Positions 17,822-28,400 of a stretch of DNA of 64,000 nt are shown one piece after another (the stretch's first letter is position 1; each line of letters starts with the position of its first letter). A program made the translations under genes and the position numbers. The notes under the pieces were generated by a model, which made no database searches, was not told the DNA's origin, and worked only from the letters and a program-made list of their open reading frames with translations. The DNA comes from Paraburkholderia silvatlantica (GTDB taxonomy: Bacteria; Pseudomonadota; Gammaproteobacteria; Burkholderiales; Burkholderiaceae): assembly GCF_003096715.1 (NCBI RefSeq), contig NZ_QEOL01000025.1, forward strand, positions 1 to 64,000. The letters run 5' to 3'.

Positions 17822-18358
17822 TCACGAGTGTCCCCAGAATTTGCGCTGCACCCGCATCACTTCCTCCTCGATCTCGGCTACGGGCCCGATCAGGTCGACG
17901 CGCTTCTGGCAATGATCGAAAACATAACGCGACGACACACTCATTGTCGGGTTCTCCGCGTGATTGCCCGTAGCCTGCAGCAACCGCTCTTCGGTCATGC
18001 CGAACACCACGCGCCCGATGTTCGCCCAATAGGCCGTGCCCGCGCACATGCAGCACGGCTCGACCGTCGTATAGAGCGTGCAACTCCACAAGTATTGCGG
18101 CGTGAAGTTGAGCGCGGCGATGCGCGCGAGCACGGCTTCCGCATGATTAACGGTATCGACATTACCCTGTTCGATGAGAACCGATTCCTGATCGGGCCCG
18201 ACGAGAATGGCGCCAAACGGGTGATGGCCCAACTGCGTCGCACGTTGCGCAACCACGCTCGCGTGCCGCAAATGGCGGACGATCTGTTCGCGCGTCGGCG
18301 CGAGCCCTTGCTCAGGGAATGCCGATGCGCTCTGTTGCGGGGAAATGGTCAGGCTCAA
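17822..18358 (-). CDS. Nucleobase/nucleoside deaminase (guanine/cytosine deaminase family)
   Basis: 178 residues. The zinc-deaminase fold shows HAE (H72, E74 in VNHAEAVLA) and PCxxC (101-105 in TVEPCCMCAGTAYWANIGRV), which bind the catalytic zinc. The likely start is TTG at 18358: AAGGAGG sits nine bases upstream and it gives SLTISPQQ. No ATG fits. The gene is 26 bp downstream of a BMP-family purine-binding protein, so guanine or adenine deamination is more likely than tRNA editing (inference). Confidence 0.82.
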   Translation of the reverse strand: MSLTISPQQSASAFPEQGLAPTREQIVRHLRHASVVAQRATQLGHHPFGAILVGPDQESVLIEQGNVDTVNHAEAVLARIAALNFTPQYLWSCTLYTTVEPCCMCAGTAYWANIGRVVFGMTEERLLQATGNHAENPTMSVSSRYVFDHCQKRVDLIGPVAEIEEEVMRVQRKFWGHS

Positions 18359-18384
18359 AGCGCGTCTCCTCCTTGTTGCCGATG

Positions 18385-19497
18385 TTATTTCGGCAACGCG
18401 CCGTCCACGCCCTGCACGAACCAGTTCAGCCGCAGCAGCTCGGCGTCGGGCAGCGACGTGCCCGCCGCCACCTTGATCGCGCCGCTCTGATCCTTGATCG
18501 GTCCCGCGAACGGATCGAATTTGCCGGCGATGATGTCGTCGCGCTTTTGCGCGAGCGCCTTCTGCGCGGCAGGCGATACGGCTGCGGTATTGATGTCGGC
18601 GAGGTCGATGGCTTTTTCCTTGAGGCCCCACCACGTCGGCGTGTTGGTCCACGTGCCGGCCTGCACCTGTTCGATCAGGTGAGAGTAATAGACGCCCCAG
18701 TAACTCACGCAAGCACCCAGCTGGGCATTCGGGCCGAACTTCTTCATGTCGGAGTCCCAACCGAACGCATGCACTTTCTTCTGCTCGGCCGTCTGCATCG
18801 TCGCCGTCGAGTCGGTGTTCTGGATCAGCACGTCCGCGCCCTGGCCGATCAGCGTTTCGGCCGCCTGTTTCTCCTTACCCGGATCGAACCAGCTATTGAT
18901 CCAGATGACCTTGACCTTCGCATTCGGATTGACCGATCGCGCGCCCATGGTGAAGGCGTTGATGTTGCGCACCACTTCGGGCACCGGCACCGAGGCGACA
19001 AAGCCGAGCGTATTCGTCTTCGTCGTATAGCCGCCAACGAGACCGGCCAGATACGCGCTCTGGTACGTGCGCACGTCGTAGGTCGCGAAGTTCGCGGCCT
19101 TCTTGTATCCCGTCGCATGCTCGAAGACGACGTCGGGATAATCCTTCGCAGTCTTCAGTTCGAAATCCTGAAAGCCGAAGCTGGAGCCCACGATAATCTT
19201 GTTGCCCTTGCTCGCGAGGTCGCGAAACACGCGCTCCGAGTCGGCGGATTCGGGCACGTTCTCGACGCGCGTGACCTTGATCTTGTCGCCGAACTTCGCT
19301 TCGATCGCCTTGACGCCCTGTTCGTGCGCGTAAGTCCAGCCTGCGTCACCGGGGTTGCCGAGATAGACGAACGCAACGCCCATCGGGGCCGCAGCGGCGG
19401 CAGTGGGGCTCAACGCGACCCAGGCGCCGAGCGTGGCGAAAAGCGCAGCCATGAGGCGTAGTGAGCGCACTGCCGCGCCACCGAATCTTGTTGCCAT
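18385..19497 (-). CDS. BMP-family (purine nucleoside type) ABC substrate-binding protein
   Basis: 370 residues with a long signal peptide ending around AAAA-AP (residue 37). Typical BMP/Med segments are GVAFVYLGNPGDAGWTYAHE, SKGNKIIVGSSFGFQDF, YQSAYLAGLVGGY, ADVLIQNTDSTATMQTAEQK and VHAFGWDSDM. The family binds purine nucleosides or nucleobases in the periplasm. It is transcribed before the deaminase with a 26-bp gap, a two-gene purine-salvage or purine-catabolism unit. No permease or ATPase is adjacent, so these must lie elsewhere. Confidence 0.88.
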   Translation of the reverse strand: MATRFGGAAVRSLRLMAALFATLGAWVALSPTAAAAAPMGVAFVYLGNPGDAGWTYAHEQGVKAIEAKFGDKIKVTRVENVPESADSERVFRDLASKGNKIIVGSSFGFQDFELKTAKDYPDVVFEHATGYKKAANFATYDVRTYQSAYLAGLVGGYTTKTNTLGFVASVPVPEVVRNINAFTMGARSVNPNAKVKVIWINSWFDPGKEKQAAETLIGQGADVLIQNTDSTATMQTAEQKKVHAFGWDSDMKKFGPNAQLGACVSYWGVYYSHLIEQVQAGTWTNTPTWWGLKEKAIDLADINTAAVSPAAQKALAQKRDDIIAGKFDPFAGPIKDQSGAIKVAAGTSLPDAELLRLNWFVQGVDGALPK

Positions 19498-19704
19498 GAG
19501 GTCTCCAAAACAGGGAATGAGAAGGTCGAATAGTGGTCAGTCAAAATTGAGGCCGAAATTTCGATTCATTATGTGACGAATAACGGAATCGATATAACGC
19601 TCAATGCGTCGTCGAAGCACGCAAGCGTCCACCGCCTCGCGCTGGAACGCCTCGTGCTTGCCAATCCCGTTGCCCTTTCAACCTTTGCGCTCGGGAGACC
19701 TGCC

Positions 19705-20141
19705 ATGCAAACCGCATTCGCCACGGATTTTTCGCACGTCAAGCCGCAGGACACCTCATTCACGGGCGGCGGCCTGCGCGACTTCTTGTCTATCGTGACC
19801 TGGGCATCGCCGAAGCCACGCACGGCAAGGTGGTCGCGCAACTCGTCAGGGCAAATCTTGCGCCGGAACTGGGCACGGGCTGGCACCGGCATGAGGCAGA
19901 CTTTCATATCGTCATCATGCTCAAGGGCTGGGCGCGCTTCATGTACGGCGACAAGGAAACGCTCGTCGAAGCGGGCGACTGCGTGCATCAGGCGCCGGGC
20001 ATCGCCCATTACCTCTTCGATTACTCGCCCGACATGGAGTACCTCGAAATCGTGAGCCCCGCCGACTTCAAGTCGATCGATGTGCAAGCGCCCTGCGCCG
20101 TGCCCGCGCCGACGCCCTGGCAAACGAGTCCCGCTACGTAA
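19705..20141 (+). pseudogene. Cupin-domain protein interrupted by a frameshift
   Basis: The N-terminal part starts at ATG 19705 behind GGGAGA and reads MQTAFATDFSHVKPQDTSF to GGGLRDF. The rest of the same protein continues in another frame: YRDLGIAEATHGKVVAQLV, GTGWHRHEADFHIVIMLKGW, then CVHQAPGIAHYLFDYSPDM. The break is at about 19783-19791 (ACTTCTTGTCTA). One extra T would restore RDFFVYRDLG, so a 1-bp deletion (or sequencing error in a T/C run) is indicated. The protein is a single-domain cupin of about 145 residues with the metal-binding HRHE motif. Downstream codons are intact, so the lesion is recent or artefactual. Confidence 0.75.
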
Positions 20142-20149
20142 CGCACGCC

Positions 20150-21499
20150 CTATTTGGGTTGCGCTTCAGCGGCGCGGCTGATCGCCGTTGCGGCATGCGC
20201 CTCGGCGTCGAGCAGTGCGCGCAGGGTCACCTGATCGTCGCCCATCGCCTCCGGCGCCGCGATGCGCCGTGCGCGCGGTTCGTGGTCGTGAATAGTCGAG
20301 CGCACGAGCGGGTAAATCTGCGTGTCCCAGCGGCGGCCGTTGAATACGCCGTAGTGGCCCACGCCCGTCTGCACATGATGCGTCTTCATATAAGGGCGCA
20401 GCCCCCGGCACAGATCATGGGCGGCAACGGTCTGGCCGACTGCGCAGATATCGTCCTTCTCGCCTTCGATCGTGAGCAGCGCGGTGCGGCGGATCGCGTG
20501 CGGTTCCACGAGGCGCTCGCCCACCTTGAGCTTGCCTAACGGCAGGGCGTATTCCTGAAACACCGATCTGACGGTTTCCAGGTAGAACTCCGCGGTGAGA
20601 TCGGACGTGGCGAAGTACTCACGGTAGAACACGTTGAGCGCATCCGCCCTCGCGGGGTCGCCCTTCGCCCGCTCGTGGCGCATCTCCTCGAACGAAGCGA
20701 GATGACGCTCCAGGTTCATCGACATGAACGCACTGAGCTGCACGAAGCCCGGATACACGCGACGTTGCGCGCCGGGAAAACCGCCCGGCACCACGCTGAT
20801 CAGATTGCGCTCGAACCACGTGATCGGCTTGCTGTTGGCGAGTTCGTTGACCTTGGTGGGATTCACCCGGCAATCGATCGGTCCCGCCATCAGCGTCATG
20901 CTCGCGGGCTGCGCGGGATCGTTGTCGGCGGCCATCAGCGAGACGGCGGCGAGCGCCGCGACCGTTGGCTGGCAGATCGCCACCAGATGCGCATCGGGGC
21001 CGATGCGCCGAATGAAGGACATGATGTGCTCGACGTATTCGTCGAAGCCGAAGCGCCCCGCCGACAAAGGCACGTCGCGCGGGTTGTGCCAGTCGGTGAT
21101 ATAGACGTCGTGGTCGGCGAGCATGGTGCGCACGGTGCCGCGCAGCAGCGTCGCGAAGTGCCCCGACATGGGAGCGACGAGCAGCACGCGCGGCTGCGGC
21201 GTGGCGACGTCCTTGCGAAAGTGCAGCAGCGAGGCGAACGGCGTGCGCTTGACGACCGCTTCGGTCACCGGCGTGCGCACGCCATCCACCTCCACCCCAT
21301 CGATTTCGAACGGCGGACGCGTGTGCGAGAGCCCGGCAAGCTCGATCTGCTCGCACCACGCATCGAGATAGCGCGTATCGAAGCCGCAGGCGAGCGCGGG
21401 CCACGCCGCGAGCGCCGCGCGGGAGAACGACGCGGTAGTACGCCCGAACCTCGTCAAGTCCGCGAACGTCTGGTAGGCCAGATAGGCGAGCAGGTTCAT
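20150..21499 (-). CDS. phaZ: Intracellular polyhydroxybutyrate depolymerase
   Basis: 449 residues of the intracellular amorphous-PHB depolymerase family. It hydrolyses stored PHB granules to hydroxybutyrate. The nucleophile is the family cysteine C176 in HLVAICQPTVAALAAVSL, which replaces the serine of normal lipases. Other markers are YITDWHNPRDVPLSAGRFGFDEYVEHIM, TLMAGPIDCRVNPTKVN and the C-terminal histidine region VQTGVGHYGVFNGRRW. The start MNLLAYLAYQTFADL is the normal family start. Convergent with the broken cupin 8 bp away; divergent from the GST gene. Confidence 0.92.
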   Translation of the reverse strand: MNLLAYLAYQTFADLTRFGRTTASFSRAALAAWPALACGFDTRYLDAWCEQIELAGLSHTRPPFEIDGVEVDGVRTPVTEAVVKRTPFASLLHFRKDVATPQPRVLLVAPMSGHFATLLRGTVRTMLADHDVYITDWHNPRDVPLSAGRFGFDEYVEHIMSFIRRIGPDAHLVAICQPTVAALAAVSLMAADNDPAQPASMTLMAGPIDCRVNPTKVNELANSKPITWFERNLISVVPGGFPGAQRRVYPGFVQLSAFMSMNLERHLASFEEMRHERAKGDPARADALNVFYREYFATSDLTAEFYLETVRSVFQEYALPLGKLKVGERLVEPHAIRRTALLTIEGEKDDICAVGQTVAAHDLCRGLRPYMKTHHVQTGVGHYGVFNGRRWDTQIYPLVRSTIHDHEPRARRIAAPEAMGDDQVTLRALLDAEAHAATAISRAAEAQPK

Positions 21500-21811
21500 T
21501 GGCAAAGATCCCGATTGTCTTGAACGCGAAGTGAAGCAGGCAATACATATGCCAGAAGCGTGCATTGGCACAGTGCTTGCACCTGCCCGGCAGGGTGCGC
21601 GAGCCCTCGTGCCCTGGCCGGCGCGTCACGCCATGGCGGCACGGCGCGGGCGCTGCGCGGCAAGCGGCGGGATGGTTCCCCTGCATGCCGCAATGTAGTG
21701 CGGCCAGTTGGCGTGAGCGGTGCATGCAGCGGCGATGCGCGCATTCGGTGCATGCGGCTTGCCGAGCGTCGCCCTGTTTGCCGTCATGTCCTCACCGTTC
21801 AGGAGCTTTCC
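21500..21811. other. Intergenic region between phaZ and a divergent GST gene
   Basis: About 312 bases holding the two divergent promoters. Open frames here have no ribosome-binding site and no recognisable protein character. No strong palindrome or repeat was seen. Confidence 0.4.
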
Positions 21812-22471
21812 ATGAGTCAGACGAATACGACCCTGACGATCAGCAGCCGGAACTATTCGTCGTGGTCCATGCGCGGCTGGCTGCTTGCCAGGCTCGCGGG
21901 GCTCGAATTCGACACGGTGACGGTGCCGCTCGACGACGCGGCCACGCGCGCCGAGCTGCTGCTGCTCTCGCCTTCCATCCTCGTTCCCTGCCTGCGCCAC
22001 GACGGCATCACGGTCTGGGACACGCTCGCGATCTGCGAATACCTCAACGAGATCCAGCCGCAGGCGCAGCTGCTGCCCGCGGACCGCACGGCGCGCGCGC
22101 ACTGCCGCTCCGTGTGCGGGGAAATGCATTCGGGCTTCAGCGCATTGCGCTCCGCCCTGCCGATGAACCTGCGCGGCCATTTCCCGAACTTTCGCGTCTG
22201 GTCGCGCGCGCAGGACGATATCGGGCGCATCGTGACGATCTGGCGCGAATGCCTGCAGAAGTATGGCGGCCCCTGGCTCTTTGGCGAGATCGGCGCGGCG
22301 GACGCGATGTATGCGCCCGTCGTCACGCGCCTGCTCACCTATGACGTGCCGATCGACCCCGACATCGGCGACTACTGCATGCGCGTGCTCAAGCAGCCTT
22401 ATGTTGCGGAATGGATCGCGGCAGCCCAGTCGGAGACCGAGGACATCGACGAACTGGATATGGAATTCTGA
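21812..22471 (+). CDS. Glutathione S-transferase family protein
   Basis: 219 residues. The N-terminal thioredoxin-like domain reads LTISSRNYSSWSMRGWLLAR, with the cis-proline region at ILVPCLRHDG and the glutathione-contact segment VWDTLAICEYLNE (E/S-type loop). The C-terminal all-helical domain contains PWLFGEIGAADAMYAPVVTRL, the conserved N-capping box region of GSTs. AGGAG precedes ATG 21812. The substrate is unknown. Confidence 0.88.
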   Translation: MSQTNTTLTISSRNYSSWSMRGWLLARLAGLEFDTVTVPLDDAATRAELLLLSPSILVPCLRHDGITVWDTLAICEYLNEIQPQAQLLPADRTARAHCRSVCGEMHSGFSALRSALPMNLRGHFPNFRVWSRAQDDIGRIVTIWRECLQKYGGPWLFGEIGAADAMYAPVVTRLLTYDVPIDPDIGDYCMRVLKQPYVAEWIAAAQSETEDIDELDMEF

Positions 22472-22635
22472 GCGTCGCCGCGCACCAGCATCGGGCATGA
22501 GGGCTTGCGCTCGCAGGTCCGGCACCGGCATGGAAGTTGCATTGACCCCATGCAGCCCGATCACCGAACAGTATGAAGAAGCGCGAAGCAACACGAACCA
22601 TCGCGCGCAAAGAACAGCGAACGGAAAAAACGAGC

Positions 22636-24108
22636 ATGACGCAAACAGTCTTCAACGAGATGTTCGAGTACGGGGAGTTCGACGTTCGAGGCCTGGCCGC
22701 CGCGACGTTCGCGCAGGCCGGCGAGCCGCGCGCCCACTACCGCGAATTCTTCGCCTGGATGCGCGGCCAGAGCGAGCACCAGATGCTCAAGAAGCGCACC
22801 GAAGCCGATGCCATCTTCCGGCGCGTGGGCATCACCTTCGCCGTGTATGGCGAAAAGGACGAAACGGGCGCGGGCACCGAGCGCACGATCCCCTTCGACG
22901 TGATCCCGCGTATCTTCCAGCGCCAGGAGTGGAACACGCTCGAGCGAGGCTTGCGCCAGCGCGTGAACGCGCTCAACCGCTTCCTCCACGACATCTATCA
23001 CGAGCAGGAGATCGTGAAGCGCGGCATCGTGCCCGCCGACCAGATCTTCCGCAACGCGCAGTATCGCCCCGAGATGCAGGGCGTAAACGTCGCGCACGAC
23101 ATCTATGCGCATATCGCGGGCATCGATATCGTGCGCGCCGGCGAAGGCGAGTTCTACGTGCTGGAGGACAACCTGCGCGTGCCCTCCGGCGTCTCGTACA
23201 TGCTGGAAAACCGCAAGATGATGATGCGGCTCTTTCCCGATCTGTTCGTGCGCAACCGCGTGGCGCCCGTCGCGCATTACCCCGACCTGCTGCTCGACAC
23301 GCTGCGCGCCGCCGCGCCTTCGGGCTCGGACAATCCCACGGTCGTGCTGCTCACGCCGGGCATGTACAACTCGGCGTACTTCGAGCACGCGTTCCTCGCG
23401 CAGCAAATGGGCATCGAACTCGTGGAAGGCCAGGACCTGTTCGTCGAGAACGACCACCTCTATATGCGCACCACGCAGGGTCCGCAGCGCGTGGACGTGA
23501 TCTACCGGCGCGTGGACGACGACTTTCTCGATCCGCTCGTGTTCCGCTCCGACTCGGCGCTCGGCGCGGCGGGCCTCATGAACGTCTACCGCAAGGGCAA
23601 CGTGACGCTGTGCAACGCGGTGGGCACGGGCGTGGCCGACGACAAGTCGATCTACCCCTACGTGCCCGACATGGTGCGCTTCTATCTGGGCGAGGAGCCG
23701 CTGCTCAAGAACGTGCCCACGTGGATGTGCCGCAAGGCCGACGACCTGCACTACGTGCTCGACCATCTGCCCGAGCTGGTCGTGAAGGAAACGCACGGCG
23801 CGGGCGGCTACGGCATGCTGATCGGCCCCGCTGCCACGCGCGCCGAGATCGAGGCGTTTCGCGCGGCGCTCGTCGCCAACCCGGACAAGTACATCGCGCA
23901 GCCCACGCTCTCGCTTTCCACCTGCCCGACGTGGGTCGAGACAGGCGTCGCGCCGCGCCACATCGACCTGCGCCCATTCGTGCTCTCGGGCAAGGAAGTC
24001 CGCATGGTGCCGGGCGGGCTCACGCGGGTCGCGCTGCGCGAGGGCTCGCTCGTGGTCAATTCCTCGCAGGGCGGCGGCACGAAGGACACCTGGGTGCTCG
24101 AGCGCTGA
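22636..24108 (+). CDS. Circularly permuted ATP-grasp protein (peptide-ligase-like)
   Basis: 490 residues of the circularly permuted type 2 ATP-grasp family (DUF404/DUF407). Conserved parts are GVNVAHDIYAHIAGIDIVR, FYVLEDNLRVPSGVSYMLEN, VVLLTPGMYNSAYFEHAFLA, LYMRTTQGPQRVDVIYRRVD, ETHGAGGYGMLIGP and the C-terminal VNSSQGGGTKDTWVLER. ATP-grasp enzymes join a carboxylate to an amine using ATP. This family is predicted to make a peptide-like product, with no settled substrate. ATG 22636 follows GGAAAA; an in-frame ATG at 22573 is possible. It is the stand-alone partner of the fused copy at 28968-31610. Confidence 0.88.
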   Translation: MTQTVFNEMFEYGEFDVRGLAAATFAQAGEPRAHYREFFAWMRGQSEHQMLKKRTEADAIFRRVGITFAVYGEKDETGAGTERTIPFDVIPRIFQRQEWNTLERGLRQRVNALNRFLHDIYHEQEIVKRGIVPADQIFRNAQYRPEMQGVNVAHDIYAHIAGIDIVRAGEGEFYVLEDNLRVPSGVSYMLENRKMMMRLFPDLFVRNRVAPVAHYPDLLLDTLRAAAPSGSDNPTVVLLTPGMYNSAYFEHAFLAQQMGIELVEGQDLFVENDHLYMRTTQGPQRVDVIYRRVDDDFLDPLVFRSDSALGAAGLMNVYRKGNVTLCNAVGTGVADDKSIYPYVPDMVRFYLGEEPLLKNVPTWMCRKADDLHYVLDHLPELVVKETHGAGGYGMLIGPAATRAEIEAFRAALVANPDKYIAQPTLSLSTCPTWVETGVAPRHIDLRPFVLSGKEVRMVPGGLTRVALREGSLVVNSSQGGGTKDTWVLER

Positions 24109-24145
24109 GCCGGCGCATCGACGAACGCAAGCGGCGCGTGGACGT

Positions 24146-25219
24146 TCACGGCCGCAAAGACGAAGCCGAGATCACGCGATGAACGAAGCGCAACTTGTCG
24201 ATGACAGGCGTCGCCAGCGCGAACGGATAGCCGTCGGGCATGCCGAGGCTGCGGTTCAGGCTGTTGAGCGCGTAAGTGAGCGGAAACCACCGAGCCATGA
24301 GGCTGTCGAAGCTCGCCTCGTCCACCGGCGTCTGGTCGATGAGCGTGGGCTCGTCGGGGCTGTCGGGCAAGAGCGCGAGGCCGCAGGCCGTCGCCGTGTC
24401 GAGCGTATCGACGATATGCAGGTAATGCGCCCATGTCTCGGCCCAGTCCTCCAACGGATGCACCGACGCATACGCGCTCACGTGGCGCGCGGCCCAGTCG
24501 GGCGCGGGGCCGTCGGCGTAATGCGCGGCGAGCGCTTGGGCATAGTCGGCGCGCTCGTCGCCGAAACGGCGGCGAAACGGTTCGAGCCAGCGCCCCGACG
24601 GTTCCTGCGCGATGAGACGGTCGAAATAGTAGTGGCCGACCTCGTGGCGGAAATGCCCCAGCATGGTGCGATACGGCTCGTGCAGCGACACGCGCGTGCG
24701 CTCGCGATGCGCGTCGTCGGCCTCGGCGATGTTCATGGTGATGAGGCCGTGATCGTGGCCCGTCATGATCGGCCGGCCATCGCCCGTTTCTTCGAGAAAC
24801 TCGAATTGCAGGCCCTGTTCCGGGTCTTCGGTGCGCGTGACGAGCGGCAGGCCGAGCGCCCCCAGCGTGTAGAGCAGGCGTCGCTTGGCCGTCTCGAGGC
24901 GATACCAGTAAAGGCGGTTCTCGGGCCGCGAGAGGTTGGGGATCGTGCGCGTGAACTGGCAGGCGCGGCACAGCGTGTCTTCGGAATCGGCCGGGATCAT
25001 GCCGTTGCAGACGTTCTCGACCGCGTAGTTGTGGCATTGGCGAAAGAGCGCACCCTGAGCCCGCGGATTCAGGCTGCGCCAGCGGCCCTCGCCCGCATCC
25101 TCGAACGCGTGCATCTCGCCTGCGTGCGGCACGTAGCCGAGGCGCGCCTCGCAACGCTCGCAGCGCTCGTTCTCGAAAAACACCAGCTGATTGCAGTGGT
25201 CGCAATGAAAGGTCTTCAT
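24146..25219 (-). CDS. Zinc-ribbon plus HExxH metallopeptidase-like protein
   Basis: 357 residues. The N-terminal zinc ribbon has C6/C9 and C20/C23 (CDHCNQLVFFENERCERC), with further cysteines at 71, 84 and 87. The catalytic-type motif HEVGHYYFD has H192, E193 and H196. The downstream segment HPLEDWAETWAHYLHIVDTL resembles the third-ligand region of the putative zinc-binding metallopeptidase family. It lies between the two halves of the ATP-grasp/transglutaminase locus but on the opposite strand. Likely role: cleavage of the product or precursor of that locus (inference). Confidence 0.82.
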   Translation of the reverse strand: MKTFHCDHCNQLVFFENERCERCEARLGYVPHAGEMHAFEDAGEGRWRSLNPRAQGALFRQCHNYAVENVCNGMIPADSEDTLCRACQFTRTIPNLSRPENRLYWYRLETAKRRLLYTLGALGLPLVTRTEDPEQGLQFEFLEETGDGRPIMTGHDHGLITMNIAEADDAHRERTRVSLHEPYRTMLGHFRHEVGHYYFDRLIAQEPSGRWLEPFRRRFGDERADYAQALAAHYADGPAPDWAARHVSAYASVHPLEDWAETWAHYLHIVDTLDTATACGLALLPDSPDEPTLIDQTPVDEASFDSLMARWFPLTYALNSLNRSLGMPDGYPFALATPVIDKLRFVHRVISASSLRP

Positions 25220-25413
25220 GGCCGCATTCCTGTGATGGCCGCGCGGGACGCAGCGCTTCGCGCAGCACGCGGCGTGCCGCGCTCGCGCATGAGCGCTGTC
25301 GTCACCGCGGCTGTCACATCCTGCACTCGCGCCATGCGCATCATAGGCGCGCTGCGCCGTGCGCCGCTTGCGCCTTTTCCGCCGTTCCATCCACGTCGAT
25401 CGAGGAGTCGGGT

Positions 25414-28400
25414 GTGTCCATCCGTGTCGCGTTAAACCATGTCACGCAGTATCGCTATGACCGGCTCGTGCGCCTCGCGCCTCACGTGGTGCGCCTGCGC
25501 CCCGTGCCGCACTGCCGCACGCCCATCCTCTCGTACTCGATGCGCGTGGAGCCCGCCGGTCATTTCGTCAACTGGCAGCAGGACCCGTTCGCCAACTATC
25601 AGGCGCGGCTCGCGTTTCCCGAGCCGACGCGCGAATTCCGCGTCACCATCGATCTGGTCGCGGAAATGGCGGTCTACAACCCGTTCGACTTTTTTCTGGA
25701 ACCGAGCGCCGAGCGCTTTCCGTTCGTGTACGCGCCGGAGCTGGCCGCGGAGCTTGCGCCGTATCTGGCGCACAGCGAGCCGACGCCGCGCTTCGCGGCG
25801 TTCGTCGAGTCGATCGATCGCACGCCGCGCGTGACCATCGACTTCCTCGTCGATCTGAACCAGCGCCTGCAACGCGAGATCGGCTACCTGATCCGCATGG
25901 AGCCGGGCGTGCAGACGCCCGAGGAGACGCTGGAAAAAGGCTCCGGCTCGTGCCGCGACACGGGCTGGCTGCTCGTGCAGACGCTGCGTCAGCTCGGCCT
26001 GGCGGCGCGCTTCGTGTCGGGCTACCTGCTGCAGCTCACGCCCGACGTCAAGGCAATCGACGGCCCGCGCGGCGCCGAAGCCGACTTCACCGACCTGCAC
26101 GCCTGGTGCGAGGTCTATCTGCCTGGCGCGGGCTGGATCGGGCTCGATCCGACCTCGGGCCTGCTCGCGGGCGAAGGCCATATTCCGGTGGCATGCACCC
26201 CGGAGCCCGGCAGCGCCGCGCCGATCGCGGGCGCGCTCGACGAATGCGAAGTCGAGTTTTCGCACTCGATGTCGATTTCGCGCGTACTCGAAACGCCGCG
26301 CGTGACGAAGCCCTACACCGAAGCGCAATGGGCCGATATGCACGCCATGGGTGTCCAGGTGGACGCCGCGCTCGCCGGCCAGGACGTGCGCCTCACGATG
26401 GGCGGCGAGCCGACCTTCGTGGCGGCGGGCGACCGCGACGCGCCCGAATGGAACACCGACGCGCTCGGCCCGACCAAGCGCCGCTACGCCATCGCGCTGA
26501 TGGACAAGCTGCGGGCGCACTATGGCGCGCTGGGCTTTCTGCATATCGGCCAGGGCAAGTGGTATCCGGGCGAGCAGTTGCCGCGCTGGGCGCTTTCGCT
26601 CTTTTGGCGCGCGGACGGCGAGCCCTGCTGGCGCGATCCCGCGCTCTTCGCCGACGAGCGCTCGCCGACCCATCACACGGCGCAGGATGCGCAGCGCTTC
26701 ATCGCCCACCTCGCCGCGAAGCTCGCGGTCGATCCCCAGCACGTGCAGGCGGGCTACGAGGACACCTGGTATTACCTGTGGCGCGAGCGCCGCCTGCCCG
26801 TGAACGTCGATCCGTTCGACTCGCGCCTCGACGACGAGCTCGAACGCACGCGGCTGCGCCGCGTGTTCGACGCGGGCCTCGATGCCGTGACCGGCTACGT
26901 GCTGCCGCTCGCATGCGAGCGCGGCGGGGCCCCGGCGGGCCAACCCGGGTTGCGGGGTCCGCGCTGGATGAGCGGCCCGTGGTTCTTCCGCGACGAGCGC
27001 ATGTACCTGATTCCCGGCGACTCGCCGATGGGCTATCGCTTGCCGCTCGATTCGCTGCCGTGGGTCGCGGCGGGCGACTACCCGTGGCAGCACGCGCGCG
27101 ATCCGTTCGCTGCGCCGGCGCCGCTGCGCAGCGCGGCCGAGTTGCGCATGCAGTACGCGGCGGGCTTCGACGAAGCTGCGAAGGCGGCGACTGGGGAAAG
27201 CGCGGGAAGCGCCGCCTACGCGGAAGGCGCGGGCAGCACCGGCGAACTCCATGCAAACCGCTACCCCGAGCGCGGCGAATCCGCCGCCTGGGTCCACCGC
27301 ACGGCACTGTGCGTCGAAGTACGCGACCCGGCGCGCGCCGCAGGGCCGAAAGCCGAAGCCGCATCGTTCGGCCGCGCGCAGGGCCAGTTGCACGTCTTCA
27401 TGCCGCCGCTCGCCGAACTCGACGACTATCTCGACCTGCTGGCCGCCGTCGAAGCCACCGCCGCCGACCTCGCGCTGCCCGTCGTGATCGAAGGCTATCC
27501 GCCGCCGCGCGACGCGCGCCTGAAAATGCTCCAGGTCACGCCCGACCCCGGCGTGATCGAGGTGAACATTCACCCGTCGTCGAACTGGGACGAACTGGTC
27601 GAGCGCACCGAATTCCTCTATCAGGCCGCGCACGAAACCCTGCTCTCCACCGAGAAGTTCATGCTCGACGGCCGCCACACGGGCACAGGCGGCGGCAATC
27701 ACCTCGTGCTCGGCGGCGCCACGCCGGCGGACAGCCCGTTCCTGCGCCGCCCCGACCTGCTCGCGAGCCTCGTGGCCTACTGGCACAACCATCCGTCGCT
27801 GTCGTATCTGTTCTCGGGCCTCTTCATCGGACCGACGAGCCAGGCGCCGCGCGTGGACGAAGCGCGCAACGATCAGGTCTACGAACTGGAAGTCGCGTTC
27901 GCCGAGATCCAGCGTCAGGTCGATCTGCTGCGTGGCTTCGGAAGCCCGTTCGACGGCGGCCCGCGCGTGCCGCCGTGGCTCATCGACCGCACGCTGCGCA
28001 ACATCCTCATCGACGTGACCGGCAACACGCATCGCGCCGAGTTCTGCATCGACAAGCTCTACTCGCCCGACGGCCCGACCGGGCGCCTGGGCCTGCTCGA
28101 GCTGCGCGGCTTCGAAATGCCGCCGCACGCGCGCATGAGCCTCGCGCAGCAACTGCTGCTGCGCGCGCTCGTCGCGCGCTTCTGGAAGACGCCGTACACG
28201 CAGCGCCTCACGCGCTGGGGCACCGAGCTGCACGACCGCTTCATGCTCTCGACCTTCGTGCAGATGGACTTCGACGACGTGCTCGCCGAAACGTCGGCTG
28301 CAGGATTCGCGCTCGACCCCGCCTGGTTCGCGCCGCACTTCGAATTCCGCTTCCCGCTGGTGGGCGAGCTGCAGACGAGCGGCATCGCGCTTTCGGTGCG

